A program made the position numbers and the translations under genes. This document shows, piece after piece, positions 47,648 to 58,400 of a DNA stretch of 64,000 bases. This stretch comes from Flammeovirga agarivorans. GTDB lineage: Bacteria > Bacteroidota > Bacteroidia > Cytophagales > Flammeovirgaceae. Location: contig NZ_JABAIL010000003.1 of assembly GCF_012641475.1 (NCBI RefSeq), forward strand, positions 746,318 through 810,317, in the 5' to 3' direction. The number at the start of each line of letters is the position of its first letter. Within the stretch, counting starts at the first letter, position 1. Below the pieces are notes generated by a model. That model was given only the letters and a program-made list of their open reading frames with translations. It did no database searches and was not told the origin of the DNA.

Positions 47648-49210
47648 ATGGCTCAAATAAGAAGTGACCAAAAAACCTTTTTAGGCATTAAGGCAAATGC
47701 TACTGTATCATTGGTTTCGATTGGTGTTATACTGGTATTGGTCGTAAGTACCTTAGTGGTGGGAAAACCTATGGAAACATGGTTTAAGGAGACACAAAAT
47801 AGCATTGCAAATAATGTCGGATGGTTATTTATCTTATTAGTGAATTGTCTTTTGTTCTTTGCCCTTTTTTTAGGATTCAGTAAATTTGGGAAGATTAAAA
47901 TTGGTGGAAAAGATGCCAAACCTGAGTTTTCTCAGACCGCATGGTTTTCTATGTTATTTAGTGCAGGTATGGGTATTGGCTTGTTATTTTGGTCAGTAGC
48001 GGAACCTGTTTTTCATTTCAATAGTAATCCTTTTTTAAAGAATCAAAATAATTTGTCTCAAGCAGCAGAGTCTGCTATGGGTATCACCTTTTTACATTGG
48101 GGAGTTCATGCTTGGGCTTTGTATGCTGTAGTAGGTTTGGCCTTAGCGTTCTTTACATTTAACCTTAATTTACCTTTAACGATACGATCCATCTTTTTCC
48201 CATTATTTGGCAAAAAAGTCTACGGTCTTCTGGGAGATCTTATAGATATCATTGCTGTGATTGCTACTTTGTTTGGTTTGGCCACTTCTTTAGGTTTTGG
48301 TGTACAACAAGTCAATGCAGGTTTAACTTACCTTTTTGGTATTCCTACTTCTGTTCAAGTAGAGTTAGTACTTATTGTTATCATCACAGGCTTTGCAACT
48401 TTATCATTAGTATTAGGCTTAGATAAAGGTATTCGTTTGTTAAGTGAATGGAACATGCGTTTGGCAGTGACTTTAATGATCTTGGTTTTAGCCATCGGGC
48501 CCACTCTTTTTATTCTAAAATCATTCGTTCAGAACCTTGGTTACTATTTGTATGAATTTTTTGAGCTGAGTTATTGGACTAATTCATACAAAGGTGTCGG
48601 AAAGGAAACGAATTGGCAGAACTCGTGGACAGTCTTTTATTGGGCTTGGTGGATTTCTTGGTCTCCATTTGTGGGTATATTTATCGCAAGAATTTCTAAA
48701 GGAAGAACAATCAAAGAGTTTATTCTAGGTGTATTGATTGTACCGTCTTTATTTACATTTTTATGGCTAACCGTTTTTGGTGGGAGTGCTTTATTTCAAG
48801 AACTTACAGGTAACCACAGTATTACAGAAGCGGTAAATAAGAATGTGGCGACTGCCATTTATTATTTATTGGAACAGTTTCCTTTCACAACTTTTTCTTC
48901 TATCTTGACGATATTATTGGTGACTAGTTTCTTTGTAACCTCTTCAGACTCAGGTTCCTTTGTAGTAGATACATTGACGTCAGGAGGAAGACATGATGCC
49001 CCAACAATTCAAAAAATTTTCTGGGCATGTATGGAAGGCTTAATCGCAGGAGTTTTATTACTTGGAGGTGGTCTTACTGCTTTACAAACGGCATCAATAT
49101 TAACGGGTTTACCCTTTGCCATATTAATCATCGTCATGTGTTTTAGCTTTTACAAAGCACTGAGAGATTATTATGATAAACATTACCGAAAAAAAAGCAA
49201 CGAAGGCTGA
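47648..49210 (+). CDS. BCCT-family betaine/carnitine/choline transporter
   Basis: The 520-residue polytopic membrane protein has about 12 hydrophobic segments and the BCCT signature: SAGMGIGLLFWSVAEP at about residues 99-114 and the tryptophan-rich WAWWISWSPFVGIFIARIS near 333-351. BCCT carriers import quaternary ammonium compounds such as glycine betaine, usually with Na+ or H+, for osmoprotection or as nutrients. Which substrate it carries cannot be told here. It lies in the inner membrane. A porin-like gene starts 37 bases later and may give these solutes passage across the outer membrane. A palindrome upstream may be its operator. Confidence 0.9.
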   Translation: MAQIRSDQKTFLGIKANATVSLVSIGVILVLVVSTLVVGKPMETWFKETQNSIANNVGWLFILLVNCLLFFALFLGFSKFGKIKIGGKDAKPEFSQTAWFSMLFSAGMGIGLLFWSVAEPVFHFNSNPFLKNQNNLSQAAESAMGITFLHWGVHAWALYAVVGLALAFFTFNLNLPLTIRSIFFPLFGKKVYGLLGDLIDIIAVIATLFGLATSLGFGVQQVNAGLTYLFGIPTSVQVELVLIVIITGFATLSLVLGLDKGIRLLSEWNMRLAVTLMILVLAIGPTLFILKSFVQNLGYYLYEFFELSYWTNSYKGVGKETNWQNSWTVFYWAWWISWSPFVGIFIARISKGRTIKEFILGVLIVPSLFTFLWLTVFGGSALFQELTGNHSITEAVNKNVATAIYYLLEQFPFTTFSSILTILLVTSFFVTSSDSGSFVVDTLTSGGRHDAPTIQKIFWACMEGLIAGVLLLGGGLTALQTASILTGLPFAILIIVMCFSFYKALRDYYDKHYRKKSNEG

Positions 49211-49247
49211 TGATAATGGCCTCTAATTAACTTACTACAATCTGATT

Positions 49248-50414
49248 ATGAACTATAAAAACTACCTATTACTATTTCTTCTTTTCTTCTTTTCTTTACC
49301 ACAATCTTATGCTCAGGATAAGCCTGAAATACATTTTGGTGGAGCATTAAGGTTTAACTACAATTATTCTGATTGGAAAGAAGGTCATAAAAAAAGGGGA
49401 GGAGATTTTGGATACGATATGTTTTCGCTTCGCCCTACTGCTTCATACAAAGGGTTGGGTTTAAATGTGGACTTAAGGATTTATTCTGATGCTTTTGGTG
49501 GAATTATGCTAAAACAAGGATGGTTTGACTATGACTTCTCAGAACAAAATCAAATTCAGTTGGGCTTAACCCAAGTTCCTTTTGGTATTACTCCATATAA
49601 TTCTCATAACTGGTTTTTTAGTATCAATTTCTATTTGGGATTAGAAGATGATCATGATATGGGGATTAAGTATATCCATAAAGGAGAGGAGTGGGAATAT
49701 AGCTTTGCTTTTTTTAAAAATGCCGAGGAACTTTCATTCGGTAGTAATTCTGACCTATCCAATAGTAGATATGCTTATGATGTCGCATCAATGGATGAGA
49801 GTGAAGATGGTCAATTAGAATACCGCAATAAAGAAGTGAATCAATTGGCGGGTAGTGTATTGAAAAAATTTATCAACGATAAAGCATCTCATCGTTTTGG
49901 TATCTCAGGGTTGTTTGGAGGTCTTTATAATTTAGATACCGAAAATATGGGTAACCATTACGCTGTGGCAGTACATTATGAGTTGGATCGTGGTCCTTGG
50001 AACTTAAAGGCTCAAGTTTCTCATTATCAAAAATCGCCCAACGCTCCTGAAGGAGAAAGAACAGATGTGTTTGGAATGACAGCTTTTGGAGCCGCATATC
50101 TTGTAGCATCCCAAGCTACCTCATATACTGTAGGATTAAGTTATACACAACCTGTTGAATGGGGGCCAGTTTCATCCCTACAATTTTATAACGACTTTGG
50201 ATACGTAGATAAGACAAAAGAAACATTTTTCGACTCTTATCAGAATGTGACAGGTTGTTTGGTAAACGCAGGGTTACTCTATACTTATTTTGATGCAGCA
50301 TTAGGAAATAACCAACCTTGGTTGGGACCCAATTACAATACAGCATTGGCATATGGTGATTCTGATGCAGATTGGCATCTTAGATTTAATATCAACTTTG
50401 GATTCTATTTTTAG
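49248..50414 (+). CDS. Outer-membrane porin-like beta-barrel protein
   Basis: The 388-residue protein has a signal peptide ending SYAQD. A beta-rich body follows, rich in glycine and aromatic residues with alternating pattern, and a C-terminal aromatic residue (NFGFYF) as in outer-membrane barrels. The start, HFGGALRFNYNYSDW, looks like Bacteroidota porins of the phosphate-selective (OprO/P) type, but the substrate is not known. It starts 37 bases after the BCCT transporter and ends at a strong terminator, so it is likely its outer-membrane partner. Confidence 0.75.
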   Translation: MNYKNYLLLFLLFFFSLPQSYAQDKPEIHFGGALRFNYNYSDWKEGHKKRGGDFGYDMFSLRPTASYKGLGLNVDLRIYSDAFGGIMLKQGWFDYDFSEQNQIQLGLTQVPFGITPYNSHNWFFSINFYLGLEDDHDMGIKYIHKGEEWEYSFAFFKNAEELSFGSNSDLSNSRYAYDVASMDESEDGQLEYRNKEVNQLAGSVLKKFINDKASHRFGISGLFGGLYNLDTENMGNHYAVAVHYELDRGPWNLKAQVSHYQKSPNAPEGERTDVFGMTAFGAAYLVASQATSYTVGLSYTQPVEWGPVSSLQFYNDFGYVDKTKETFFDSYQNVTGCLVNAGLLYTYFDAALGNNQPWLGPNYNTALAYGDSDADWHLRFNINFGFYF

Positions 50415-50419
50415 GATAA

Positions 50420-50458
50420 CAAAAAGCCCTTCCAAACTGAAAGGGCTTTCTAATTTCT
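50420..50458. terminator. Terminator between convergent genes
   Basis: AAAGCCCTT (50423-50431) pairs with AAGGGCTTT (50441-50449) around a 9-base loop. It is T-rich on the right and its other strand gives TTTTTG, so it can work in either direction between the porin-like gene and the leftward barrel gene. Confidence 0.8.
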
Positions 50459-50712
50459 TTACATCTTTAAACTATCATCATCTTAACAAAGCAAAAAAGT
50501 TGGATGTCAAAAAAATCATCAACTAGGTAAAAAAATAGCAGTAATTGAGTCAAAAAAATAGATTGTAAAACTATGAACTATACTATATTATACTACTGTA
50601 AATGAGCGATTTATTTTAATATTTCGGTCGAAGGCTTTCATAAATCGATTTTGTTGTATAAAAATTGATTTAAACCTATCAAGAAAAGCTCAAATACAGT
50701 ATTCTACTATTG

Positions 50713-52179
50713 TTAATTTCCTTGATTATTAATGTTGTAAGTGAATCCAAGGAAGATACTCATCGTATTTTCCCAAATGCTCATAGAGTTATTTCTATAT
50801 CCTTGTAAGATGGTATTTGTTGAAGGATCATATTCAATGGGATCAGAAAAATCAGCAAACTGTTCTAAATGTTGATCTTTTGAGTAGGAATATTGAATGC
50901 CTATAATCACATCAGAATGTAGAAATTCGAATTCAACTCCACTAGTAAAGTGGTACTGATCAATAGATGGCGTAATTATTTCGGCAGGGTTGTGATAGTC
51001 ATGAGCTCCATTATACTTATCAAAAGAGAAATCTGTTCTAAACCCTCCCATCAATTCAAGGTGATCATTTATATCACCCCTCCATCCAAAAGCAATATTT
51101 GTTATACCTTCTCTTTTACTGGATACACCTAACCAATTATCAGATGGAATAGAATACCCACTACCACTAGATAATACCTGATTTTGTGTTTGGTTAATCA
51201 TAGCAAATGAGTCAATTCCACCAAAATACTCTGCAGATAAGTAAATAGAGTGCTTCTTGAAACTTCTTTTTGTTCCCAAGGATAGACTAAAGGGAGTTTT
51301 GAAGTTTGTGCGTAGTTTCAATTGTTGATCTGTGATTAAAAGGTCTTCTTTACGGCTCCCATCTTGATTATGGATATTATGTGTACTTACTTCTCTACTC
51401 ACAGTAGACGAACCGGTGATTCTCATTGAAGGAGTGGTGACTGCCATCCCAAATTGCCATTTATCTCCAGAATAGGTAAGTCCGCCTTTAAAAAGAATTT
51501 TGGAAGTAAAGCCAGAGATATAATGATTGTAATTGTACTCGACTAAGTCTAAACTTTTATTATCAAGATTATAGGCTCTTGTCGTGACATTGTAATTGTA
51601 TCGGATATAAGAATAGGAATAAAAACCGCTTACCCCAAACTTCCATTTGGGAGATAGTTCTCTTGCAATACCTCCACCAATCCAGTAATCTTCATATTCA
51701 CAGCGGTAATAAAAATCGCCAATAAATTCTTCATCACCAGGGTAAGTGGCTATTACGTCGACTTCCCTAACACTACGCGATAGTTGCTCATATTTATAAG
51801 AATCCCGAGTAAAAGTACATATCTCAATGCTTGTGTTTTTCCATTTTTCTGGTCGTAATAAATAGGCTACAAATCGGGGTTGTACTCTAAACTTTAGGTC
51901 TGAGGTTTTTTCTCCCTCTACTAAAGCATTTTTGAAATTGGTATTATAAAAACTAAAGATATTCGCAGTGATAGCAAACTTTTTATAGCTGATATCAGCT
52001 ATTTGTGCAGGGTTATAATAAATAGCAGTAATGCCACTTCCTCCACCCACTACAGCACCAGAAAGTAAGCTAGCATCTGTATTAAAGCTATTACTCCAAT
52101 ACCTATTGTATTGTGCCGAAATAGAGAAAGAGGTCAAAAGAAACAGAATCGTTAAGTAATATGAGAGGTTGATATTCAA
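50713..52179 (-). CDS. FadL/OmpP1-like outer-membrane protein
   Basis: This 488-residue protein has a signal peptide (to SISAQYN), then SNSFNTDASLLSGAVVGGGSG followed by ITAIYYNPAQIAD, a pattern like the NPA-containing N-terminus of FadL/OmpP1 hydrophobic-solute channels. A long amphipathic-strand body follows. The C-terminus (FLGFTYNINNQGN) is barrel-like but not a perfect aromatic end. It is likely an outer-membrane channel for hydrophobic compounds, with specific cargo unknown. It is alone on its strand and convergent with the porin-like gene. Confidence 0.7.
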   Translation of the reverse strand: MNINLSYYLTILFLLTSFSISAQYNRYWSNSFNTDASLLSGAVVGGGSGITAIYYNPAQIADISYKKFAITANIFSFYNTNFKNALVEGEKTSDLKFRVQPRFVAYLLRPEKWKNTSIEICTFTRDSYKYEQLSRSVREVDVIATYPGDEEFIGDFYYRCEYEDYWIGGGIARELSPKWKFGVSGFYSYSYIRYNYNVTTRAYNLDNKSLDLVEYNYNHYISGFTSKILFKGGLTYSGDKWQFGMAVTTPSMRITGSSTVSREVSTHNIHNQDGSRKEDLLITDQQLKLRTNFKTPFSLSLGTKRSFKKHSIYLSAEYFGGIDSFAMINQTQNQVLSSGSGYSIPSDNWLGVSSKREGITNIAFGWRGDINDHLELMGGFRTDFSFDKYNGAHDYHNPAEIITPSIDQYHFTSGVEFEFLHSDVIIGIQYSYSKDQHLEQFADFSDPIEYDPSTNTILQGYRNNSMSIWENTMSIFLGFTYNINNQGN

Positions 52180-52590
52180 ATAGTTAATGTATTGGTTCAG
52201 TATTAATATAATAACTTCAGAAATAAATGAATAGTGTTACTTCTATCTTTATTTGATCTACAATAAAGAATACCCTTTTGATACTATTTTTAAGAATAGC
52301 TTCGATTGCTCATAGTAATGGTTCAAAAATAGAATTCTAATTTTAACATTTGTTTTGATTGGAATCTTTTATTAATATTGAAGTGCAAACTTTATGTAAT
52401 TACTGATAACAGTAAAATGCAAACTATTTAAACTACTGGAAAATGATGCTTTACATGGAAAGATAATATCTATTCATCACAGCTGTATTTTATATGCACA
52501 GATTTGATTATCTATAAAAAATCATAAGTAAACTAATTGTGTATAGTGATAAACTACTAACACGACGTATTTTTTTATTTCTTAATAATT
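52180..52590. other. Intergenic region between divergent envelope genes
   Basis: This AT-rich region of about 410 bases has no supported gene. On the - strand, TATTTTTG (positions 52331-52324) matches the -7 consensus 150 bases before the FadL-like start, without a good -33 partner. Nothing clear was found for the + strand gene. Confidence 0.5.
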
Positions 52591-54450
52591 ATGTTTTTCA
52601 ATAAAAAACTATTGAAGTACGCTGCACTGTCAGCTGTACTGTTGTCTTCATGTAACAACAAAGTGGAGGACGAATTGCAAACTATTACTTCAGATATGCT
52701 GCCTACATTGACATTATCCGAAATGGATTTTTTAAGAGGTGAAGCATCGTTTGAAATGGAAGTATCCAACGAATATGCCGACCTTGTATCTGTTGCAGAT
52801 GTGAAAGTGACCTCTAATGGTGCTGACTTGGATATCGAAGTTTCTCAAGAAAGTGATAAATGGCAAATATCTTTCGATTCAAAACAATTGACAGATGGTA
52901 TTCATCCTATTAAATTATCTGCGTCGTTGAGTAGTGATTTAACACTTTCTCAGTCAGAGATCACTCAAGATTTTGATGTTGAAGTAGATAATTACCTTCC
53001 AACAATTTTTTATGAGGCGGGTTATATTGAAAGTTTAAATAGTAATCGTACGGTTACATACTTCTCTAACATCCATAATGGAGAAATGCGAGAAGTTGAA
53101 CAAACGTATTCTAATTACCAATTAAACTTCATGATTGTAGATGAAACAGGAACTCCTCTAACAAGCTACAATGATGCAAAAACAAGTAATGATTCTATCT
53201 TCTTTTTAATTCCTGCTGAAATTAGAGGCAGAAATTTTTATGTAAAGGAAGCGTATTCATATGAGTTTGATGAAGTATCCACAGAATTATTTGATAATAG
53301 TGTTACTACATATAAAAGGTATGATAGAAACATAGTTTTTAATTCTATCACTTCAAACTTAGATGAACCATTAATTCATACCAAAGATGAAGATAGCTCT
53401 TCGGGAACTGATGAAGATGTTATAACAAAACAAGTGGTTGTGGGAGTAAGTGAGGAAGTAGAGGCAATTACTAATTACCACTATTCTTACTATAATAATT
53501 CAGAAACAGAAACAATTGATGGTGTTGTTTATTACACATTACATTTAAAAGAAAGTAACAAAACTGAGTCTTTGTATTCAAACTATCCTAATAGTGCTTA
53601 TTTCTATTCTGTTTATACTTATGCTCAGGATGATCCTAGTGAAGCAAAAGGTGTTAATATTGCCACTGATTTTATTAATGATGGGGATACAATATTAATT
53701 ACTATGGATGATCTTGTCTCTCCAAAAACATATAGTGTTCACTATAAGGATAACAATACTTATACTAGACTGAATACTATGATCGGAGATGGTGAGTATC
53801 AATTAATGTACAATAATGCTTTCCAAAGAGAAGAAGGAGAAGAAGAGGATATTTATTACACTTTTGACTTTAAGAATCTTAATTCTGATGATTTCAAATA
53901 TATTGAAGAAAAAGTAAATAGATTCGGAGATCATGGATTTTCAATAGTTGTACATCACTTGGATGATATTAATGATAAAAGTAATAGTTATTTAAACGCT
54001 GATAACCTTAACTATTCTGACAATGGTACAACAGCTAGTCTTGGTGTCCCATCATTTACGGATGTATCTGTAGACATGACAATGATTCAAACATATAGTA
54101 AAGAATCAGAAGGAACTACCTCATATGACTATGATGTGATTTTCAAAACGAACAGTAATACAAATAGAACTTTAAGCATATTAGATTATTCTGATGAGGA
54201 ATTATCAGACCTGCAAGGAGGTTTATTTAATGAATTCTCTAGCTTACCTGTAGAATATAATTATGTATCGTATGTAGCACAAAATGGCAGGCTTGATGAC
54301 GGCCACTTCTGGATGACTGATTACTATTATAAAAATAGTAATGCAAGGTTGAGAGGGCCATACTCTATTAGAGAGATGGCAAAACAATTCTTCTATGAAG
54401 AAGATCTAAAGCAAGCCTTAAGACAAGGTTATAAAATCAATAAAAACTAA
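52591..54450 (+). CDS. Large lipoprotein of unknown function
   Basis: The 619-residue protein starts with MFFNKKLLKYAAL and has a lipobox LLSSC with Cys at residue 21, so it is exported and lipid-anchored. Its mature part has beta-rich segments and is acidic and tyrosine-rich. There is an E-rich stretch (REEGEEEDIYYTF) near 410-420. No catalytic motif was recognised. The end (REMAKQFFYEEDLKQALRQ) is helical. It is a lone gene with a convergent terminator at its end and is probably a surface or periplasmic protein particular to this lineage. Confidence 0.7.
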   Translation: MFFNKKLLKYAALSAVLLSSCNNKVEDELQTITSDMLPTLTLSEMDFLRGEASFEMEVSNEYADLVSVADVKVTSNGADLDIEVSQESDKWQISFDSKQLTDGIHPIKLSASLSSDLTLSQSEITQDFDVEVDNYLPTIFYEAGYIESLNSNRTVTYFSNIHNGEMREVEQTYSNYQLNFMIVDETGTPLTSYNDAKTSNDSIFFLIPAEIRGRNFYVKEAYSYEFDEVSTELFDNSVTTYKRYDRNIVFNSITSNLDEPLIHTKDEDSSSGTDEDVITKQVVVGVSEEVEAITNYHYSYYNNSETETIDGVVYYTLHLKESNKTESLYSNYPNSAYFYSVYTYAQDDPSEAKGVNIATDFINDGDTILITMDDLVSPKTYSVHYKDNNTYTRLNTMIGDGEYQLMYNNAFQREEGEEEDIYYTFDFKNLNSDDFKYIEEKVNRFGDHGFSIVVHHLDDINDKSNSYLNADNLNYSDNGTTASLGVPSFTDVSVDMTMIQTYSKESEGTTSYDYDVIFKTNSNTNRTLSILDYSDEELSDLQGGLFNEFSSLPVEYNYVSYVAQNGRLDDGHFWMTDYYYKNSNARLRGPYSIREMAKQFFYEEDLKQALRQGYKINKN

Positions 54451-54452
54451 AC

Positions 54453-54486
54453 AGTAGCCCAGGAAAATATCCTGGGCTATTTTTTT
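54453..54486 (+). terminator. Strong rho-independent terminator
   Basis: A 10-bp stem, TAGCCCAGGA (54455-54464) with TCCTGGGCTA (54470-54479), is followed by seven T. It stops the lipoprotein gene and faces the convergent methyltransferase-like gene. Confidence 0.88.
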
Positions 54487-54487
54487 A

Positions 54488-55258
54488 CTATCTAGTATGG
54501 CCAATCGTTGAAATAATCACGCCTGGGCCATTTTTTATTCTTTTTATTTCCCAATAGTACTTCTCTTCAGGATCAGCTTTTAAGACCAATTTTTTCATTT
54601 CTTCAACGGAGTATGTTCGTATAGAAGAAACTATTCCATCCCACATGACAAAAAAGGGAACAATAGGAATAAGATAGGTAAATAGAATTCTTCCCCATCG
54701 AAACGGTTTCATCAGCAATGTTGTTAAAAGAACTGTGATTGGAGAAAAAATCATGGCCATAACACTTAGCACTGACCTTTCTTGTCCTTCAAATATTGCA
54801 ATGGGTTGATTGGTTTTTACTGCATCTTCTAAAATCTGAATTGCATCCTTTTCATTAAAATGATGAAAGGATAAATATTGAGTCCGTATTCCTTGTAAAG
54901 AAGCAGGAACATTTCTAGCGTCTACCTTTTCTTTAGAAAATGAAATGTTTTTATCCATTTCTGATAATTTTTCCAAAGCAGGAAAATTCGGATAATAGTC
55001 TGTTAAGATTAATTGAGCTGAACTATTTTTTTGTTTTAGCTCTGAAAATAAAGTCTCCCAACTTCCACCTCCCCCTGAGGCTAAATCTATTATTGTATCC
55101 ACTCCAGTTTTCTGCATCAGGTCATGTAATATATTGGCAGTAGGAGAAAACATCTTACTTTTATTTGCAAGAAATTGTAAAAAGTCTGTACCGTAATTTC
55201 GAAGAGTGGAAGGAAACCAAGATTGGTCTTCGAATTCAAATAGATGTTGTCTTGCCAT
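54488..55258 (-). CDS. SAM methyltransferase-like protein with hydrophobic insert
   Basis: The 256-residue protein has a class I methyltransferase motif I, IIDLASGGGGSWETLF (about 55-70), and a motif II-like LILTDYYPN. After the fold core a hydrophobic stretch at about 165-210 (MAMIFSPITVLLTTLLM, LFTYLIPIVPFFVMW) suggests membrane association. The tail resembles the last strands of the fold. Its substrate is unknown; lipids or quinones would suit a membrane-linked enzyme. It is a single leftward gene, convergent with the lipoprotein gene. Confidence 0.75.
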   Translation of the reverse strand: MARQHLFEFEDQSWFPSTLRNYGTDFLQFLANKSKMFSPTANILHDLMQKTGVDTIIDLASGGGGSWETLFSELKQKNSSAQLILTDYYPNFPALEKLSEMDKNISFSKEKVDARNVPASLQGIRTQYLSFHHFNEKDAIQILEDAVKTNQPIAIFEGQERSVLSVMAMIFSPITVLLTTLLMKPFRWGRILFTYLIPIVPFFVMWDGIVSSIRTYSVEEMKKLVLKADPEEKYYWEIKRIKNGPGVIISTIGHTR

Positions 55259-55410
55259 TGGTTGTTAGATTTATTTTCAAACCAATTTATAAATAAATCA
55301 ATTAATGTATAGTGATATTTTAATACTTTGACTTTTTAGTGTTTTAATTTATATAACTTATATAATAGAGAAACTATTGACCTATAATTAACCCAAAAAC
55401 CAATTATAAA

Positions 55411-58400
55411 ATGTTTTGGCATACTACCAAAGCCTTACTACTACTACTGCTATTATCAACGATTTCATATGGACAGAATACTGAAATATGTAATAACGGT
55501 ATAGATGATGATAATGACGGCTTAATTGATTGTTATGATCCCGACTGTGCTTTTTCCCCTGATTGCAGAGGAAGTATAGTCAATAACTTTTCTTTAGGAT
55601 GTAATTTTGATGATTATCCAAATACACCTTCAATTTATTTTTCTGAGAAACTGAATAGTCACGATTTAGGTATTGTGATTGATAAAGCTTCTGGGGTTTT
55701 AGTTGGAGATATGGATAATGATGGGGTCGCTGAATTAGTAGTGAAAAGTTCTACTGATGGAATGATCTATATACTCAATACCGTCGATCAATCTGTAAAA
55801 TATAGTATACCAATAGAAGGTAGTAGCCATAGTTATTCGCAAATGGCAATTGCAGATGTTGATGGGAATGGTAATGGGGATATTTTCATTAATGTCGGAA
55901 AAAATATTCATCGGTATGAATTTGGATCAAGTGGGGTTATTGCCAAAACTACGGTAGGAGTAGGTCATGAATACCAATCTCCACAACTTGCCGATTTTAA
56001 TGAAGATGGTATTCCTGAAGTTTATATAGGGAATGCTATTTACAATGCTATAGATCTTACATCCATTATTGCCTTTGATAATGATTTATCAAGTGGAAAT
56101 AGTGTTGGTCAGGAAGCTTTTTCTATTGCCTATAACATTTTTGATGTAGGTGATCGTAAACCTACTCTAGGTACTTTTTCATCTTCTGACCATGTTGATG
56201 GTTTAGAATTAGTGGCAGGAAATGTGGTATACGCAGTGGATATTAGTGGTCAGAGCTTAACAAAGATATCAGAAGTACCCAACAACGATGGATTTGTATC
56301 TATCGCTGATTTTGATGGTGATCATAGACCTGAAATTGTTACAGTCACTCAAGAAAATAATCAAGCTGAGGTTTACCTTTGGTCACCTTATAATCAAACA
56401 GTTTTAGGAGAGTACTTCTTAACTTCTTCTACTATTGGAGGTAGAGTAGCTATTGGTGATGTAGACGGTGATCAAGTTCCTGAAATTATTGGAACAGGTC
56501 AATACCAACTATATATATTAGATTATGAAGATGGAAATCTTGACGAACAATGGATATTTGATCAGACGAGCAATGATATTGGGCTTGCAGGTGTGTCATT
56601 ATTTGATCTAAATGGAGATGGAAAATCGGAAATCTTTTTTAACGATGATACGAAAGTATATGCTATCAGAAATCAGGAAGGCACATTTAATGTTTCATCT
56701 TATGAGGTGTCAGGAGAAAATAGAGCAGAGTACCCTATTGTCGCTGATATTGATAATGATGGACAAACCGAAGTTATAGTGACTTCTGGAGGTACTGATG
56801 ATGGTGGATTAATTGCGATTAATGCATACGATCAATTTTGGGTGACCGCACAATCCTATTGGAACCAAAATGGCTTTCATATTACCAATACTAATTTTCA
56901 GTTAGAGATTGCTCAAGAGCTTCAAAGTAATTTACACAGCTATTTTGATGGTATATTAAATACATTTTCATCACAAGCTTCTTATTATACTCCCGAAATG
57001 GATGTATTGAATGCAGCTCCTGATATTGTATTAAGAAGAGTTCAATCAGATGTAGCCCTTTGTAATAATAATGGAATTCTGAATATGATAATGACCGTTC
57101 AGAATGTAGGAAATCAAGTAGTACCTTCTAACATGGTCGTTTCAATATTTGATGGTAATCCATATGAAACTTCTGCTACACTAATCGATACATTGCATAC
57201 TTCTGTACCAATTCATCCATTAGACACCTTACAATTTACATTACAAAATCGCATACCAACCGATGGAAGTACGGTTAATGCATTTGTGGTTTTAAATCAT
57301 AATCCCTATAATTTTGATAATACAGTAAAGGAAATGCCTATTCCTGCTGATTCTGTTTATTCAAATATCCAAGAATGTAACTTTACCAATAATCTTATAG
57401 GTCCTTTTATCATCGAAGATTGTCTAGTTCCTGTTATTGTAGACTTAGATAATGATAATAGTTCAGGTAGAACAGGATTAGATTATGAAAGCAACTATTT
57501 CGTAGGTACACAGCAAAGCGGAAGAATTTCAGATATTGATACAAGAGTATTTGCATTTTCTGCTGGTGCATTAAATAGAGTAGAAATATCATTTGCAGAT
57601 GGACAGCCTTTAGAAGCAACGGATTCATTAATGATCAGAGGAGTATTACCATCAGGTATCGGTGTAAACTCTCCTTCAGATACTCAAAATATAGTATTAT
57701 TAGGGGTGGCTTCTACAGATGCTTATGAAGAAGCATTAAAACTGATTTATTTTACAAATGCAGCATTAACGGACCGATCACAAAGACAGATTGAAGTCAA
57801 GGCACAATTGGTTCCTAACGAAGACTTTGGCCCAGTGGCTACAGCATATGTTAATATTAAAGCAAGACCAACTTCATCAGATCAGTCATTAACTATAGAT
57901 GAAGATGAGTTATATACTTTTAGTACGACCAACTTCCCTTTTAATTCATTAGATGCGTTATCATTTGATGGAATAAGAGTATCATACCCTGATGATACGA
58001 ATGATTTTAAGGGGACACTATCATACGATGGACAGGAAATAACACCTTTACAGTTAACCACAGGCTATTATGTGGAGGATGTTTCTTTATTAACGTATCA
58101 ACCTTTACCCTATGAATTTGGAACTAATTATTGTCAGTTTAAATTCAGAGTAAAAGATGATGGAGGGGAGGCCCTCATCGGAAATCATTCTGAACTATAC
58201 GATTTCGTGATTCATGTGAATAATTTAGATACTCCTCCAATTTCAAAAGATACAACAATTGTTCTAAGGCAGTCAGAAACCTATACAGGAGATATCGACG
58301 ATGATATTTATTTTCTCTCTTATGATAATGCGAGTTTTGCTAGCTTTATTGTTACAACCCTACCTGAAAAAGGAACACTTCAACATAATGGAAGTGGAAG

